Positions 31,005 to 39,334 of a stretch of DNA of 64,000 nt are shown in pieces. Numbering within the stretch: position 1 is the stretch's first letter; each line of letters begins with the position of its first letter. The position numbers and the translations under genes are program-made. Under the pieces are notes generated by a model, which made no database searches, was not told the DNA's origin, and worked only from the letters and a program-made list of their open reading frames with translations. The DNA comes from Treponema sp. OMZ 790 (GTDB taxonomy: Bacteria > Spirochaetota > Spirochaetia > Treponematales > Treponemataceae), in contig NZ_CP051201.1 of assembly GCF_024181285.1 (NCBI RefSeq), positions 2,356,001-2,420,000 on the forward strand, in the 5' to 3' direction.

Positions 31005-31865
31005 ATGAATAAAGAAAAAATTTTAAACCCTAAGACCGATTGGGTATTTAAGCTGATGTTTTCTAAAGGCGAGGAAGGAAACAAGGCTCTTATCAGTTTT
31101 CTAAATGCCTTTTTGGAAGATTCTTACGGTAAAATCAAAAAGGCCGAAATCCTAAACACCGAGCTCATCCGCGACAGACCGTCGGGTGAAACCTACCGCC
31201 TAGACTTTTTAATTAAAACCGACACAGGCCTTCTTGTAGATCTTGAAATGCAACAGTTTTGGAAAGCCAACTATCCGAGGCGGAGTCAAATGTACCTTAT
31301 GCGTTTAGCTTCTCGTTTTTTAAAGACGGAGCCTAAAGAAGACGACTTTTTGTATGCAATAAGCCTTTCGGTTTTTGGCTGCGATGTTCCTAAAAACGCC
31401 GAGCTTGTCAGAATGTCTGAAGGTTCGGTAATTCAATATCTTTATGTTGAATTAAACGAGCTAATAGTTTATACTATGAAAAAGAAACTTGAAGAGTATA
31501 ACCTAAAAGATTTTTGGATAAGGTTTTTAGCCAACTATGAAGAAGATAAAAAAAGCGGGATGTTGGAAGAATTATGCAGATTAGAGGAGGGTATAAGAAT
31601 GGCAGAAGCGACACTCTTTAGGGTAACGGATGAAGAGAGGCGAATGGCAATAGAACTCTCTAATGAAAAATACAAGATGTATGTAGAATGTGAAAGGAAT
31701 GAAGCCAGAAGAGAGGGATTAGCTGAGGGCCGGACAACAGGTTTGGCTGAGGGTTCTCATCAAAAAGCCCTTGAAACAGCAAAAAATTTACTTGAGATGG
31801 GATTATCACACAATAATATTGCAAAAGCAACAGGCCTTTCAGTTAAAGAAGTAGAACAACTCTAA
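31005..31865 (+). CDS. Rpn family recombination-promoting nuclease / putative transposase
   Basis: A 286-aa PD-(D/E)xK nuclease-like protein of the Rpn (PDDEXK_2) family. The N-terminus (LNPKTDWVFKLMFSKGEEGNKALISFLNAFL) is typical. The nuclease core is TYRLDFLIKTDTGLLVDLEMQQ, with Asp and Glu in the expected spacing and Gln near the Lys position. The C-terminus has the GLAEGRTTGLAEGS repeats and a helix-turn-helix-like AKNLLEMGLSHNNIAKATGLSVKEVEQL tail. Such genes occur in many copies in T. denticola and are linked to DNA mobility. Shine-Dalgarno AAGGAG precedes the ATG. No terminal inverted repeats or target duplication were seen, so it is not drawn as an insertion sequence. Confidence 0.88.
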   Translation: MNKEKILNPKTDWVFKLMFSKGEEGNKALISFLNAFLEDSYGKIKKAEILNTELIRDRPSGETYRLDFLIKTDTGLLVDLEMQQFWKANYPRRSQMYLMRLASRFLKTEPKEDDFLYAISLSVFGCDVPKNAELVRMSEGSVIQYLYVELNELIVYTMKKKLEEYNLKDFWIRFLANYEEDKKSGMLEELCRLEEGIRMAEATLFRVTDEERRMAIELSNEKYKMYVECERNEARREGLAEGRTTGLAEGSHQKALETAKNLLEMGLSHNNIAKATGLSVKEVEQL

Positions 31866-31880
31866 TTTGACCATGAAATA

Positions 31881-31915
31881 AAGGTATCTAAAATCTTGTA
31901 GATTTTAGATACCTT
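31881..31915. terminator. Perfect 16-bp hairpin between convergent genes
   Basis: AAGGTATCTAAAATCT (31881-31896) pairs fully with 31900-31915 around a 3-nt loop. T-runs are weak on both sides, but its place between two convergent genes supports a bidirectional terminator. Confidence 0.6.
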
Positions 31916-31939
31916 CTCAAACCATAATAAAAAAATCTT

Positions 31940-33010
31940 TTAATCCTCTCTTGTTTTAAGAATAATCAAAAATGTATATATGAGGCCGAAAGCCAAAAGG
32001 ATGTGGCCTATTCCAGCTATGCCTGAAAGGGCAGCATATTGAGCTTTTGAGGTATAATTATTTCCTAAAACAGTAATAATACCTCTCAAAAGCATGAGGA
32101 CTACAGTAATAAGAAGCCCCATATTCCAAAAATAATTAGCCCTTCTGACACAGGCAAGTTTTTTTTCGTCAAGAGACGGGACCTGTTTAAATGCAAGGTA
32201 GGCAGCCAGGGAAAGGACAACCCCTAAAACCAAAACATGGGCATGCATCAAGCTTAGATATGAAACCCCGTCAAAGCCATTGAATTTTGTAAATTCCCTA
32301 AAAAAAACACCGGCGGCCAAACCTAAAATCAAGTACACAAAAGAATTCTCCAAGATACTTCTTAGGCTGAATTTGGGTATAAAATGCTTAAATCCTACAT
32401 ATACGATTCCCACATAGGCCACAGTCTTGGGCATCATAAGAGAACCGACTACAGGCACGGTTTTTGAAAACAAGACAACAGGTAAATAGAATAAAAAACT
32501 TAAAGCGGTTAATAAGGCCATGTGCTCCAAGCCGGGGGTTTTTCTAGCCTTGTAAAAGAAATAAATCAAAACGGCTCCGAGAACAGCAAAGGGGATATTA
32601 CGGATTATGCTCCAAGTATAGCTTGCATCGGCCATACCCCACTCATTTTGAGGCATAACGGTGAGTATCAGCCTTATGACTGCCAAACCGTATATAAGAA
32701 TATCCTTATGCTTGCTGCTTGTATTGGTTTTTATCTTATAATAATGATAGAACATAAGATAAAAAATAGTCATTGTAATGGAAGTTATTAAAACTCCGAT
32801 TGACAGGTAGAAGGCATTTGCCTCAAAACCGCCCTTGTGCCACATAGAAATTACACGGGGAAGAAGGTGAAATGAATCCCCGGCGCCTAAAAGAAGAGCC
32901 ATAAGCCCAAACAGCTTTGCCGTTCTATCCTTTTGTAACAAAAGCTTTATGCTTAGGGCCATAACCAGAGCCAAATAGCTCAAATCAAAAACAGATTCAA
33001 CAATGTACAT
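31940..33010 (-). CDS. Polytopic membrane protein with C-terminal DUF2871 domain
   Basis: A 356-aa protein with about 11 hydrophobic segments. Residues about 220-355 match the DUF2871 family (SFVYLILGLAAGVFFREFTKFNGF, LSLMHAHVLVLGVVLSLAAYLAF, SGIAGIGHILLAFGLIYTFLII), which in Firmicutes is a free-standing protein of about 135 aa. The first 210 residues form an additional seven-helix-like region, so this is a two-part protein. His residues in the FHLLPR and MHAHVL segments could bind metal or haem, but the function is unknown. The ATG at 33010 has AAGGAG 6 nt upstream. Transcription starts at a promoter loaded with two palindromic operators, so expression is probably inducible through a TetR-like repressor encoded elsewhere. 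Confidence 0.82.
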   Translation of the reverse strand: MYIVESVFDLSYLALVMALSIKLLLQKDRTAKLFGLMALLLGAGDSFHLLPRVISMWHKGGFEANAFYLSIGVLITSITMTIFYLMFYHYYKIKTNTSSKHKDILIYGLAVIRLILTVMPQNEWGMADASYTWSIIRNIPFAVLGAVLIYFFYKARKTPGLEHMALLTALSFLFYLPVVLFSKTVPVVGSLMMPKTVAYVGIVYVGFKHFIPKFSLRSILENSFVYLILGLAAGVFFREFTKFNGFDGVSYLSLMHAHVLVLGVVLSLAAYLAFKQVPSLDEKKLACVRRANYFWNMGLLITVVLMLLRGIITVLGNNYTSKAQYAALSGIAGIGHILLAFGLIYTFLIILKTRED

Positions 33011-33023
33011 AAACAACTCCTTG

Positions 33024-33038
33024 ATGACACACCGTCAT
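33024..33038. promoter_or_regulatory. Operator 1, 15-bp palindrome downstream of the DUF2871 promoter
   Basis: ATGAC-ACACC-GTCAT. It lies between the predicted transcription start and the Shine-Dalgarno of the DUF2871 gene, 32 bp (about three DNA turns) from operator 2, with the same half-sites. Confidence 0.75.
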
Positions 33039-33049
33039 TATTTACAAAC

Positions 33050-33078
33050 AATATAATGACAAACCGTCATTTTGTCAA
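33050..33078 (-). promoter_or_regulatory. Promoter of the DUF2871 gene
   Basis: On the minus strand: TTGACA (33078-33073), exactly 17 bp, then TATATT (33055-33050). The spacer is almost entirely the operator 2 palindrome. Confidence 0.8.
33056..33070. promoter_or_regulatory. Operator 2, 15-bp palindrome inside the promoter spacer
   Basis: ATGAC-AAACC-GTCAT. It fills the space between the -35 and -10 boxes, so a bound dimer would block RNA polymerase directly, as TetR-family repressors do. Confidence 0.78.
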
Positions 33079-33149
33079 GAGGTTTTTGAATTTATTGCCT
33101 ATAAATTCACTACTTGCAAAACTCCTAAAAATATGATAAATTTAAAGAT

Positions 33150-33173
33150 ATTATGACGGAAAAACCGTATAAT
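33150..33173. promoter_or_regulatory. Imperfect palindrome upstream of hppA
   Basis: ATTATGACGG, five A, then CCGTATAAT form an imperfect inverted repeat containing the ATGACGG half-site also found in operators 1 and 2. It lies about 36 bp before the hppA ATG. It may be a weaker site for the same regulator or a leader hairpin. Confidence 0.4.
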
Positions 33174-33208
33174 TTCAGTTTACGTTGTTTTTACAACAGG
33201 AGGAAAAA

Positions 33209-35281
33209 ATGAGTATTTCACTCGCATTGTATGCCGTGCTCGGAGGCGGGATTGCAGCCCTAGCCTATGCACTTGTAAGAACCTTATGGATTTATAAACA
33301 AAAGGTTTCAGATCAGGCTTTAAAAGAAATTGGAGGCCATATAGCCGATGGGGCTATGGCTTTTTTAAGAAGAGAATATATAACTCTTCTACCTTTCATC
33401 GCCATAGTTGCCGTTTTCCTAGCCATAGGAAATAAGGGAGCTCTTAAATTCCAATCTCTTTCATTCTTGCTTGGTGCTCTTGCTTCAATGTCAGCCGGAT
33501 ACATAGGTATGCGCGTTGCAACACAAGCAAACTCACGCACAACACAAGCCGCCAAGGATCAAGGCTTAAACGGAGCTTTAAAAGTTGCTTTTTCAGGCGG
33601 AAGCGTTATGGGAATGAGCGTTGTCGGTCTTGCATTTATAGGTCTTTTTATCGTTCTTATTCTCTCTACTTCAATGTTGGGAACTGAAGAAAATACCCTT
33701 AAAGATATTATTTTACCCTTAGCAACAGCTTTTTCATTAGGAGCTTCATCTATTGCCCTTTTCTCACGTGTAGGCGGCGGTATTTATACAAAGGCTGCCG
33801 ACGTAGGAGCCGACCTTGTAGGAAAGGTTGAAGCAGGTATCCCCGAAGATGACCCCCGAAACCCTGCCACTATTGCCGATAATGTAGGTGATAACGTAGG
33901 TGACGTTGCAGGCATGGGCGCAGACCTCTTTGAGTCCTTTGTAGGCTCATTGGTAGGTGCTATGATTTTAGGTTTAATCGTAAACACTCCGGATTCTTCT
34001 TTAAAGATGAAGATGATGATACTACCCTTGTTGATTTCGGTTGCAGGACTCGCTGCTTCCTTAATCGGAACTTTCTTCGTAAGAGCAAAACCGGGTTCGA
34101 ATCCTCAAAAAGCTCTCAACACAGGAACATTTGGAGCCGCAATCATCGCTACGATTTTTGTCTTCTTCCTCGTAAAATTCGTTATGGGAGAAGATACGTT
34201 TAACGGAACTCAAACTTATTTACACGTTTTTGCTTCTACGGTAATCGGTCTTGCCGCAGGTGTTCTAATCGGTATCATAACCGAATTCTACACAGGAACC
34301 GGAAAAAAACCCGTTAAAGACATTGTCGATTCTTGTGAAACAGGTGCAGCTACCACGATTATTTCAGGTTTAGCAGTAGGTATGAGAAGCGCCTTCCCCG
34401 TAATGATTTTAATCGGAGCTTCAATCTTTTCAAGCTTTATGCTCGCAGGCCTTTACGGTGTAGGTATAGCCGCTGTAGGTATGTTGGTAACCTTAGGAAT
34501 CCAGCTTGCAGTTGATGCTTACGGCCCAATCGCCGACAACGCAGGCGGTCTTGCCGAGATGGCCGAGTTCCCCAAGGATGTCCGAAATATCACAGACAGT
34601 CTTGATGCCGTAGGAAACACCACGGCCGCTATAGGAAAAGGCTTTGCCATCGGATCAGCTGCTTTGACGGCCATCATCCTCTTTACCTCATTTAAAGAGC
34701 AAGCCGGTGTTGCAAGTGTAGATATTACAAACATTAACGTTCTTGTAGGCGTTCTCTTGGGAGGTGTTTTCCCCTTCTTGTTCTCAGCTCTGACAATGTC
34801 GGCTGTAGGAAAGGCCGCCCATAAGATGATCGAAGAAGTACGCCGCCAGTTTAAACAGCACCCCGGCATCTTGGAAAATACCGAAAAGCCCGATTACAAG
34901 AGATGTGTAGATATCAGTACTCAGGCAGCCTTAAAAGAAATGGTTATCCCCGGCCTTGCCGCAATCATTACACCCATTCTTGTCGGTTTTGCAGGAGGCC
35001 CCGCTATGTTAATCGGTCTTTTGACAGGTGTAACAGTATCCGGCGTTGTATTGGCAGTCTTTATGTCCAATGCAGGTGGTGCATGGGATAATGCAAAGAA
35101 GATGATTGAAGGCGGAATCGCAGGCGGAAAGGGTTCTCCCTCACACAAGGCTGCTGTTGTAGGCGACACTGTAGGCGATCCCTTCAAAGATACTTCCGGC
35201 CCCTCCATCAATATATTGATTAAGCTTATGTCAATGGTTTCATTGGTTATAGCCCCGATGTTAAAACTATACTGGGGATAA
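33209..35281 (+). CDS. hppA: Membrane-bound ion-pumping pyrophosphatase
   Basis: A 690-aa integral membrane enzyme that hydrolyses pyrophosphate to pump H+ and/or Na+. The catalytic loops are complete: [72 protein letters not shown] and [23 protein letters not shown]. The GNTTAA sequence, with Ala where K+-independent enzymes have Lys, marks it as a K+-dependent type. About 16 membrane helices are expected. The start is the ATG at 33209 with AGGAGG; the upstream in-frame TTG has no ribosome site. A strong terminator follows. Whether it pumps Na+ or H+ was not resolved. Confidence 0.96.
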   Translation: MSISLALYAVLGGGIAALAYALVRTLWIYKQKVSDQALKEIGGHIADGAMAFLRREYITLLPFIAIVAVFLAIGNKGALKFQSLSFLLGALASMSAGYIGMRVATQANSRTTQAAKDQGLNGALKVAFSGGSVMGMSVVGLAFIGLFIVLILSTSMLGTEENTLKDIILPLATAFSLGASSIALFSRVGGGIYTKAADVGADLVGKVEAGIPEDDPRNPATIADNVGDNVGDVAGMGADLFESFVGSLVGAMILGLIVNTPDSSLKMKMMILPLLISVAGLAASLIGTFFVRAKPGSNPQKALNTGTFGAAIIATIFVFFLVKFVMGEDTFNGTQTYLHVFASTVIGLAAGVLIGIITEFYTGTGKKPVKDIVDSCETGAATTIISGLAVGMRSAFPVMILIGASIFSSFMLAGLYGVGIAAVGMLVTLGIQLAVDAYGPIADNAGGLAEMAEFPKDVRNITDSLDAVGNTTAAIGKGFAIGSAALTAIILFTSFKEQAGVASVDITNINVLVGVLLGGVFPFLFSALTMSAVGKAAHKMIEEVRRQFKQHPGILENTEKPDYKRCVDISTQAALKEMVIPGLAAIITPILVGFAGGPAMLIGLLTGVTVSGVVLAVFMSNAGGAWDNAKKMIEGGIAGGKGSPSHKAAVVGDTVGDPFKDTSGPSINILIKLMSMVSLVIAPMLKLYWG

Positions 35282-35322
35282 GCTTTTGTTAGGTTTCCGG
35301 CAAGCGGAAATCGGATAAACAC

Positions 35323-35358
35323 AAAAAAAGACGGTCTTTTTTTAAGGCCGTCTTTTTT
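35323..35358. terminator. Bidirectional terminator after hppA
   Basis: AAAAAAAGACGG and CCGTCTTTTTTT form a 12-bp stem with A and T runs on the two sides. It serves both hppA and the convergent EIIC-like gene. Confidence 0.88.
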
Positions 35359-35373
35359 TATTTTAAAAAGGTT

Positions 35374-36408
35374 TTAAAGATCCAGCTTTAAATCTCCATC
35401 CTTAATCCAATTTATTTTTCGTAAAAGAAAGGTAAAGAAAAGAGCTAAAAGGGCCGGCAGAATAAAGTGTAAAAGAAGAACGGCAAAATAAGTGTCCAAA
35501 CCGTTTCTTCCTATAGTATCCATTGCAGTGATAGTGCCGATTTGACCTACAAGGCCGCAGGTTCCCATTCCTGAACCTAGAGGGATGTTTTCCATTTTAA
35601 AGATAATTGTAGCCAAGGGGCCTAAAACAGCCGCCGCCAAAGTCGGAGGAATCCATATCCTCGGATTTTTGATAATATTCGGCATGTGAAGCATACTTGT
35701 ACCTATACCGACGGCAAAACTTCCTCCAAGTCCGTTATCCCGATAGCTCATAACCGCAAAGCCTATCATTTGAGCGGCACAGCCTACAGTGGCAGCTCCT
35801 CCTGCGAGCCCTCCAAGGGAAAGCATCATACAGATTGCGGCACTGCTTATGGGCAAGGTAAGAATTACGCCTACCAAAACCGAAACGGTAACTCCCATCC
35901 AGAAAGGCTGCAAGGTAGTAGCTTCCATTATAATTTGCCCGAGCCATATCATAAAAGAGGCCATTCCGGGGCCGACGAGTGCAGCAATTACGGCTCCCGA
36001 AATAATCGTTACCATCGGCGTAACTATGAGATCAATCTTAGTTTCGCGGGAAACGGCTTTTCCCAGTTCGGTGCTGATTATCGTTGCTATGAAGACCCCT
36101 ACAGGGCCGCCCAACTTATTTCCTGCAAAACCTACTATTGTTGCCGAAAAAAGCACAAAGGTATGGGCTTTTAGCGAATGAGCGATGGCTATACCGATTG
36201 CGGCCCCCGTCATATCCCGGCAAATAGGCCAGACGGTTTCGGTTAAAAAAGAAATATTAAGTTTAAGGCCTATACTGTTTAAAATTGTACCTACCAAAAG
36301 AGAGGAAAAAAGCCCCATTGCCATTGCACTCATAGCATCAATAAAATAACGTTTTGCCGATATTTCAATGTTTTTTTTAGCCAAAAAGGCTTTAAAAGAG
36401 TGGTTCAT
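35374..36408 (-). CDS. PTS EIIC-like membrane protein (PTS_EIIC_2 family)
   Basis: A 344-aa protein of about 9-10 hydrophobic helices, rich in Gly, Ala and Ile. The segments MAMGLFSSLLVGTILNSIG, VGPGMASFMIWLGQIIMEATTLQPFWMGVTVSVLVG, LPISSAAICMMLSLGGLAGGAATVGCAAQMIGFAVMSYRDNGLGG and MGTCGLVGQIGTI match the PTS_EIIC_2 family. No EIIA or EIIB partner is adjacent, so a complete sugar phosphotransfer system is not shown and the transported molecule is unknown. Such proteins are found alone in Firmicutes and spirochaetes. It is monocistronic. Confidence 0.85.
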   Translation of the reverse strand: MNHSFKAFLAKKNIEISAKRYFIDAMSAMAMGLFSSLLVGTILNSIGLKLNISFLTETVWPICRDMTGAAIGIAIAHSLKAHTFVLFSATIVGFAGNKLGGPVGVFIATIISTELGKAVSRETKIDLIVTPMVTIISGAVIAALVGPGMASFMIWLGQIIMEATTLQPFWMGVTVSVLVGVILTLPISSAAICMMLSLGGLAGGAATVGCAAQMIGFAVMSYRDNGLGGSFAVGIGTSMLHMPNIIKNPRIWIPPTLAAAVLGPLATIIFKMENIPLGSGMGTCGLVGQIGTITAMDTIGRNGLDTYFAVLLLHFILPALLALFFTFLLRKINWIKDGDLKLDL

Positions 36409-36454
36409 TTAAAATGCTCCCGGAACAAAATGTGTTTTTAGCGGAAAAGTATAG

Positions 36455-36527
36455 TGGAGAATATGGGGATCGAACCCACGACCTATTGATTGCGAACCAA
36501 TCGCTCTACCAACTGAGCTAATTCCCC
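36455..36527 (-). tRNA. tRNA-Ala(CGC)
   Basis: A 73-nt minus-strand cloverleaf. Acceptor stem GGGGAAT/ATTCTCC has the G3:U70 alanine identity pair. The D arm is GCTC/GAGC, anticodon stem ATTGG/TCAAT with loop TTCGCAA (anticodon CGC, codon GCG), and T arm GTGGG/CCCAT with TTCGATC. CCA is not encoded. Confidence 0.94.
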
Positions 36528-36548
36528 AAGGTAATTGCGAGTAAATCG

Positions 36549-36577
36549 ATGTTACATCAAAAGCAAAAAAAAAGCAA
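36549..36577 (-). promoter_or_regulatory. Promoter of tRNA-Ala(CGC)
   Basis: On the minus strand, TTGCTT (36577-36572), 17 bp, TAACAT (36554-36549), 21 bp before the tRNA. It is divergent from the lipoprotein promoter. Confidence 0.5.
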
Positions 36578-36586
36578 TAAGGGACC

Positions 36587-36615
36587 TTGCTTTTTTCAAA
36601 TTTTTTACGTAAAAT
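36587..36615 (+). promoter_or_regulatory. Promoter of the small lipoprotein gene (predicted leaderless)
   Basis: TTGCTT at 36587-36592, 17 bp, TAAAAT at 36610-36615. The ATG begins 7 nt after the -10 box and no Shine-Dalgarno precedes it. Confidence 0.6.
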
Positions 36616-36621
36616 AATATA

Positions 36622-37137
36622 ATGAAAAGAAACTTAATTTTTTTATTTTTTATTACAATTTTTATATGCTTTACAACAGCGTGTTTAAGTGTGAACGGCT
36701 CAAAAATTGAACACTCCAAAAAATCTTCTCCTAAGTCAAAAGAGCTTATCAAAGGACCTTTTATCGATTACCTTACAGAGAGAGTTTGGCGTTTAGCCGG
36801 CTGTTCTTTTGAAAACGGTGTTTATATGCCCTTGGATGCAAATATGTCAGCTTCCCGTATCAACTTTTTAAAAAACGGAACATTTGAAGCTGCCAGCGGC
36901 ATTACAAACTATGCCGGAACATGGAAACATAAACAAAGTAAAAACCAAGCGGAGGCATCTTTTCGTTTTCAAATAAGCTCAAAAAAACTTGCTGATCCGT
37001 CAAATACTATAGGCAAGCCCTTTGATGCAGCTTTTGAACAAAATTTAAAAAACACCGAGTCGATTCAAATAAGTGTAAACGAAATAAAATTCTATTCCAA
37101 AGACGGAGAACTTTTATTGCACTTTATAAGGCTGTAA
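36622..37137 (+). CDS. Small lipoprotein, META/HslJ-like domain
   Basis: A 171-aa predicted lipoprotein: short basic start, hydrophobic segment and lipobox CFTTAC with Cys21. After a Ser/Lys-rich linker, residues 50-170 (ERVWRLAGCSF, ASRINFLKNGTFEAASGITNYAGTWK, ending GELLLHFIRL) resemble the META domain pattern, in which W-x-L, a G-T-F strand and N-Y-A-G-T-W recur. That family match is tentative. It is expected to sit in the inner or outer membrane facing the periplasm. The gene is monocistronic, with a leaderless-type promoter and a terminator at 37173-37200. Confidence 0.75.
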   Translation: MKRNLIFLFFITIFICFTTACLSVNGSKIEHSKKSSPKSKELIKGPFIDYLTERVWRLAGCSFENGVYMPLDANMSASRINFLKNGTFEAASGITNYAGTWKHKQSKNQAEASFRFQISSKKLADPSNTIGKPFDAAFEQNLKNTESIQISVNEIKFYSKDGELLLHFIRL

Positions 37138-37172
37138 AAAACTTTTTAAGTATAAGTCCATACTTTGCACAA

Positions 37173-37200
37173 AAAAACCGTCCTTTCCCGGACGGTTTTT
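37173..37200. terminator. Terminator after the small lipoprotein gene
   Basis: CCGTCC/GGACGG stem extended by A:T pairs, loop TTTCCC, and a T tail. Flanking A and T runs allow use in both directions; cheB converges on it. Confidence 0.88.
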
Positions 37201-37229
37201 ATCTTTTTAAAGCCGATAGATCTGATCTT

Positions 37230-38354
37230 TTAGGCGAATTCTCTTCCGTAACGGTTTATTACCGAAGCCATGTTGTCAAGGCTTACCTGTTCCATAACGC
37301 CGCCCATTTCCCACGCAACACGGGGCATACCGTATACAACTGAAGAAGCTTCATCCTGTCCTATTGTACGGGAACCTTCAGTAAACAATTTTGTAATATT
37401 TTGAGCTCCGTCCTTTCCCATTCCGGTCATTATTATTCCGAGAGCATGATTTTGATATTCCTTTGCAACCGATTCAAACAAAACATCAACGCTGGGTTTA
37501 TGACCGCTTTGAGGCGGAGCATCTATAACCTTTGCAACCGCGGCAAGAGAGCGTTTTTCTACGACAAGATGTTTTCCGCCGGGAGCAATAAGAACGCGGC
37601 CGGGTTTTATAAGATCGCCGTCTTCCGCTTCTTTTACTTCAAGCGGACATATTTTATCTAAACTGGAAGCAAATTCTTTTGTAAATCCGGGAGGCATATG
37701 TTGAACCACAACTATTGGTTGAGGCAAATCCTTATCGATGGATGCAAAAACTTGCCGCAAAGCATTGGGGCCGCCTGTCGAAATTCCTATGGCGATAATT
37801 TGAATATTCCCAGGCTCTCTTTGAGCCTTGGGTTTTTCTTCCTTTTGAGGCTCTGCTGCAACACCCGTAATGGGCTTTGGGAGAGGAGTTTTATAGGCTT
37901 CCGAAATTGATCTTCTTTCTTCACCTCCTCTTGTGCCTGTTTCAATTTGATGACGCCGGCCATAGGCCAATAACATTTTCGAAAGAGTTTCTGAAACCGT
38001 ATTTAAATTAGCAGACTCCGAACCGGAAGGCTTTGTTATAAAGTCACAAGCGCCAAGCTCCAAACAATCCATTGTAATCTTAGCACCTTCTTTTGCAATA
38101 CTGGATAAAATTACAACCGGAATCTTTATATTTTGTTTTTTAAGTTCTCGCAAAAACTCAATACCGTTCATCTCGGGCATTTCCAAATCCAATACTATAA
38201 CATCAGGAGCTACACGATCCAATTTTTGAAGGGCAAAACGGCCGTTCATCGCCTTATCGGCTATTTTTAAGCCGGGGGTTGCATCGATAATCTTCCCTAT
38301 CAGGTTCCTCATTAACGCAGAATCATCCACTATTAAAACACGAATATCTTCCAT
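37230..38354 (-). CDS. cheB: Chemotaxis methylesterase/deamidase CheB
   Basis: A 374-aa adaptation enzyme that removes methyl groups from chemoreceptor glutamates. The N-terminal receiver domain has the acidic pair Asp10-Asp11, the phosphorylation site Asp56 (VIVLDLEMPEMNG) and the conserved Lys in SSIAKEG. A charged linker (about 125-180) joins the catalytic domain, which has the serine in GISTGGPNALR, the histidine in QHMPPGFTKEFASSLD, and the aspartate in MTGMGKDGA. It is encoded 37 bp after cheR, so the two opposing adaptation enzymes are co-expressed. Confidence 0.97.
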   Translation of the reverse strand: MEDIRVLIVDDSALMRNLIGKIIDATPGLKIADKAMNGRFALQKLDRVAPDVIVLDLEMPEMNGIEFLRELKKQNIKIPVVILSSIAKEGAKITMDCLELGACDFITKPSGSESANLNTVSETLSKMLLAYGRRHQIETGTRGGEERRSISEAYKTPLPKPITGVAAEPQKEEKPKAQREPGNIQIIAIGISTGGPNALRQVFASIDKDLPQPIVVVQHMPPGFTKEFASSLDKICPLEVKEAEDGDLIKPGRVLIAPGGKHLVVEKRSLAAVAKVIDAPPQSGHKPSVDVLFESVAKEYQNHALGIIMTGMGKDGAQNITKLFTEGSRTIGQDEASSVVYGMPRVAWEMGGVMEQVSLDNMASVINRYGREFA

Positions 38355-38391
38355 AAAAACTCCTTTATAAAATTATATCAAACCTTTAAAA

Positions 38392-39207
38392 TCAAAAACC
38401 TTTTTGGTAAAAACAGGCCCAATCCGTCTTCATAAACTTAAATTGAGTGTCCATCCCGAAAAGAGATTCCGAATGGCCTATAAACAAAAAGGATTTAGGC
38501 GACATAGCCCGCCAAAATCTATCAATAACGTCTTTTTGAGCCGGTTCGTCAAAATATATCAAAACATTTCGGCAAAATACCAAATCAAAATCAATGTGCT
38601 TTGAATCATGCTTTAAGTTATGATAGTCAAAATTCACCATTTGCATTATGTCTTTTTTTACCTGATAACCGTCATTCAACTTATCGAAATAAAGCTTCAA
38701 ATAATCATCAGGAATTCCTGCAACTCTGGACTCCTGATAAAACCCGGTTTTACCAACAAGAAGACATTTAAGCGACAAGTCCGATGCAGTAATTTCGGCG
38801 GAAAACCCTATAGGCAAATTCTTTTTCATTACCATGGCTATAGTATAGGGTTCTTCCCCTGTCGAGCAACCTGCACTCCATATTTTAATCTTATTTTTTC
38901 CCGCGGTTTTTTTTATCTTTACGAGTTCGGGAATAACATAATTTTCCAATGCATCAAAGTGAGGTTGATTTCTAAAAAATCTTGTAAGGTTTGTTGTAAC
39001 GGAATCCAAAAGGCTCTTTTGCTCTTCAGAGTCCTTAATAAGCATCGCATAATAATCCGAAACTTTTTCAAGTTTCTTGTCTCTAAGTTTTTCTTTTAAC
39101 CTGCTTTCCAAAATAGACCTATTAGTATCGGAAAAAGTAATACCGCTTGCGGTATATATTAAATCGCTAAACATACGGAATTCTTGATCAGTTAAAAAAT
39201 CTGACAT
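38392..39207 (-). CDS. cheR: Chemotaxis protein methyltransferase CheR
   Basis: A 271-aa SAM-dependent enzyme that methylates chemoreceptor glutamates. A small N-terminal helical domain (about 1-80, ending DSVTTNLTRFFRNQPHFDAL) is followed by the methyltransferase fold with the SAM-binding motif IWSAGCSTGEEPYTIAMV. Later motifs include DLVFCRNVLIYFD and FLFIGHSESLFG. Length and order of motifs are standard. It is transcribed divergently from lptC, with TAGGAG before the ATG. Confidence 0.97.
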   Translation of the reverse strand: MSDFLTDQEFRMFSDLIYTASGITFSDTNRSILESRLKEKLRDKKLEKVSDYYAMLIKDSEEQKSLLDSVTTNLTRFFRNQPHFDALENYVIPELVKIKKTAGKNKIKIWSAGCSTGEEPYTIAMVMKKNLPIGFSAEITASDLSLKCLLVGKTGFYQESRVAGIPDDYLKLYFDKLNDGYQVKKDIMQMVNFDYHNLKHDSKHIDFDLVFCRNVLIYFDEPAQKDVIDRFWRAMSPKSFLFIGHSESLFGMDTQFKFMKTDWACFYQKGF

Positions 39208-39300
39208 ACTCTAGGCTCCTAGTTATCTTTAAATTTATTTTTTAAATATTTTATAGTCTACGCACTATCCGCTCTTATGTCAATCGGCAGTCAAAACCTT

Positions 39301-39329
39301 TTGACTAAGATTAAAAAAGATAGTATAAT
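39301..39329 (+). promoter_or_regulatory. Promoter of the lptC-lptA-lptB-pth operon (predicted leaderless)
   Basis: TTGACT at 39301-39306, a 17-bp spacer, and perfect TATAAT at 39324-39329. The ATG of lptC starts 6 nt later, with no Shine-Dalgarno. Confidence 0.8.
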
Positions 39330-39334
39330 AAACC

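Noticed and set aside
31005..31865. Insertion sequence call for the Rpn gene
   Set aside because: No terminal inverted repeats or target-site duplication could be seen, so only the CDS is reported.
34519..35322. Minus-strand open frames opposite hppA
   Set aside because: Low-complexity shadows of a Gly/Ala-rich membrane protein gene; no start signals.
36565..36597. A-rich/T-rich hairpin between tRNA-Ala and the lipoprotein as a terminator
   Set aside because: No transcription unit ends there; the GCAA/TTGC arms are better explained as the -35 boxes of two divergent promoters.
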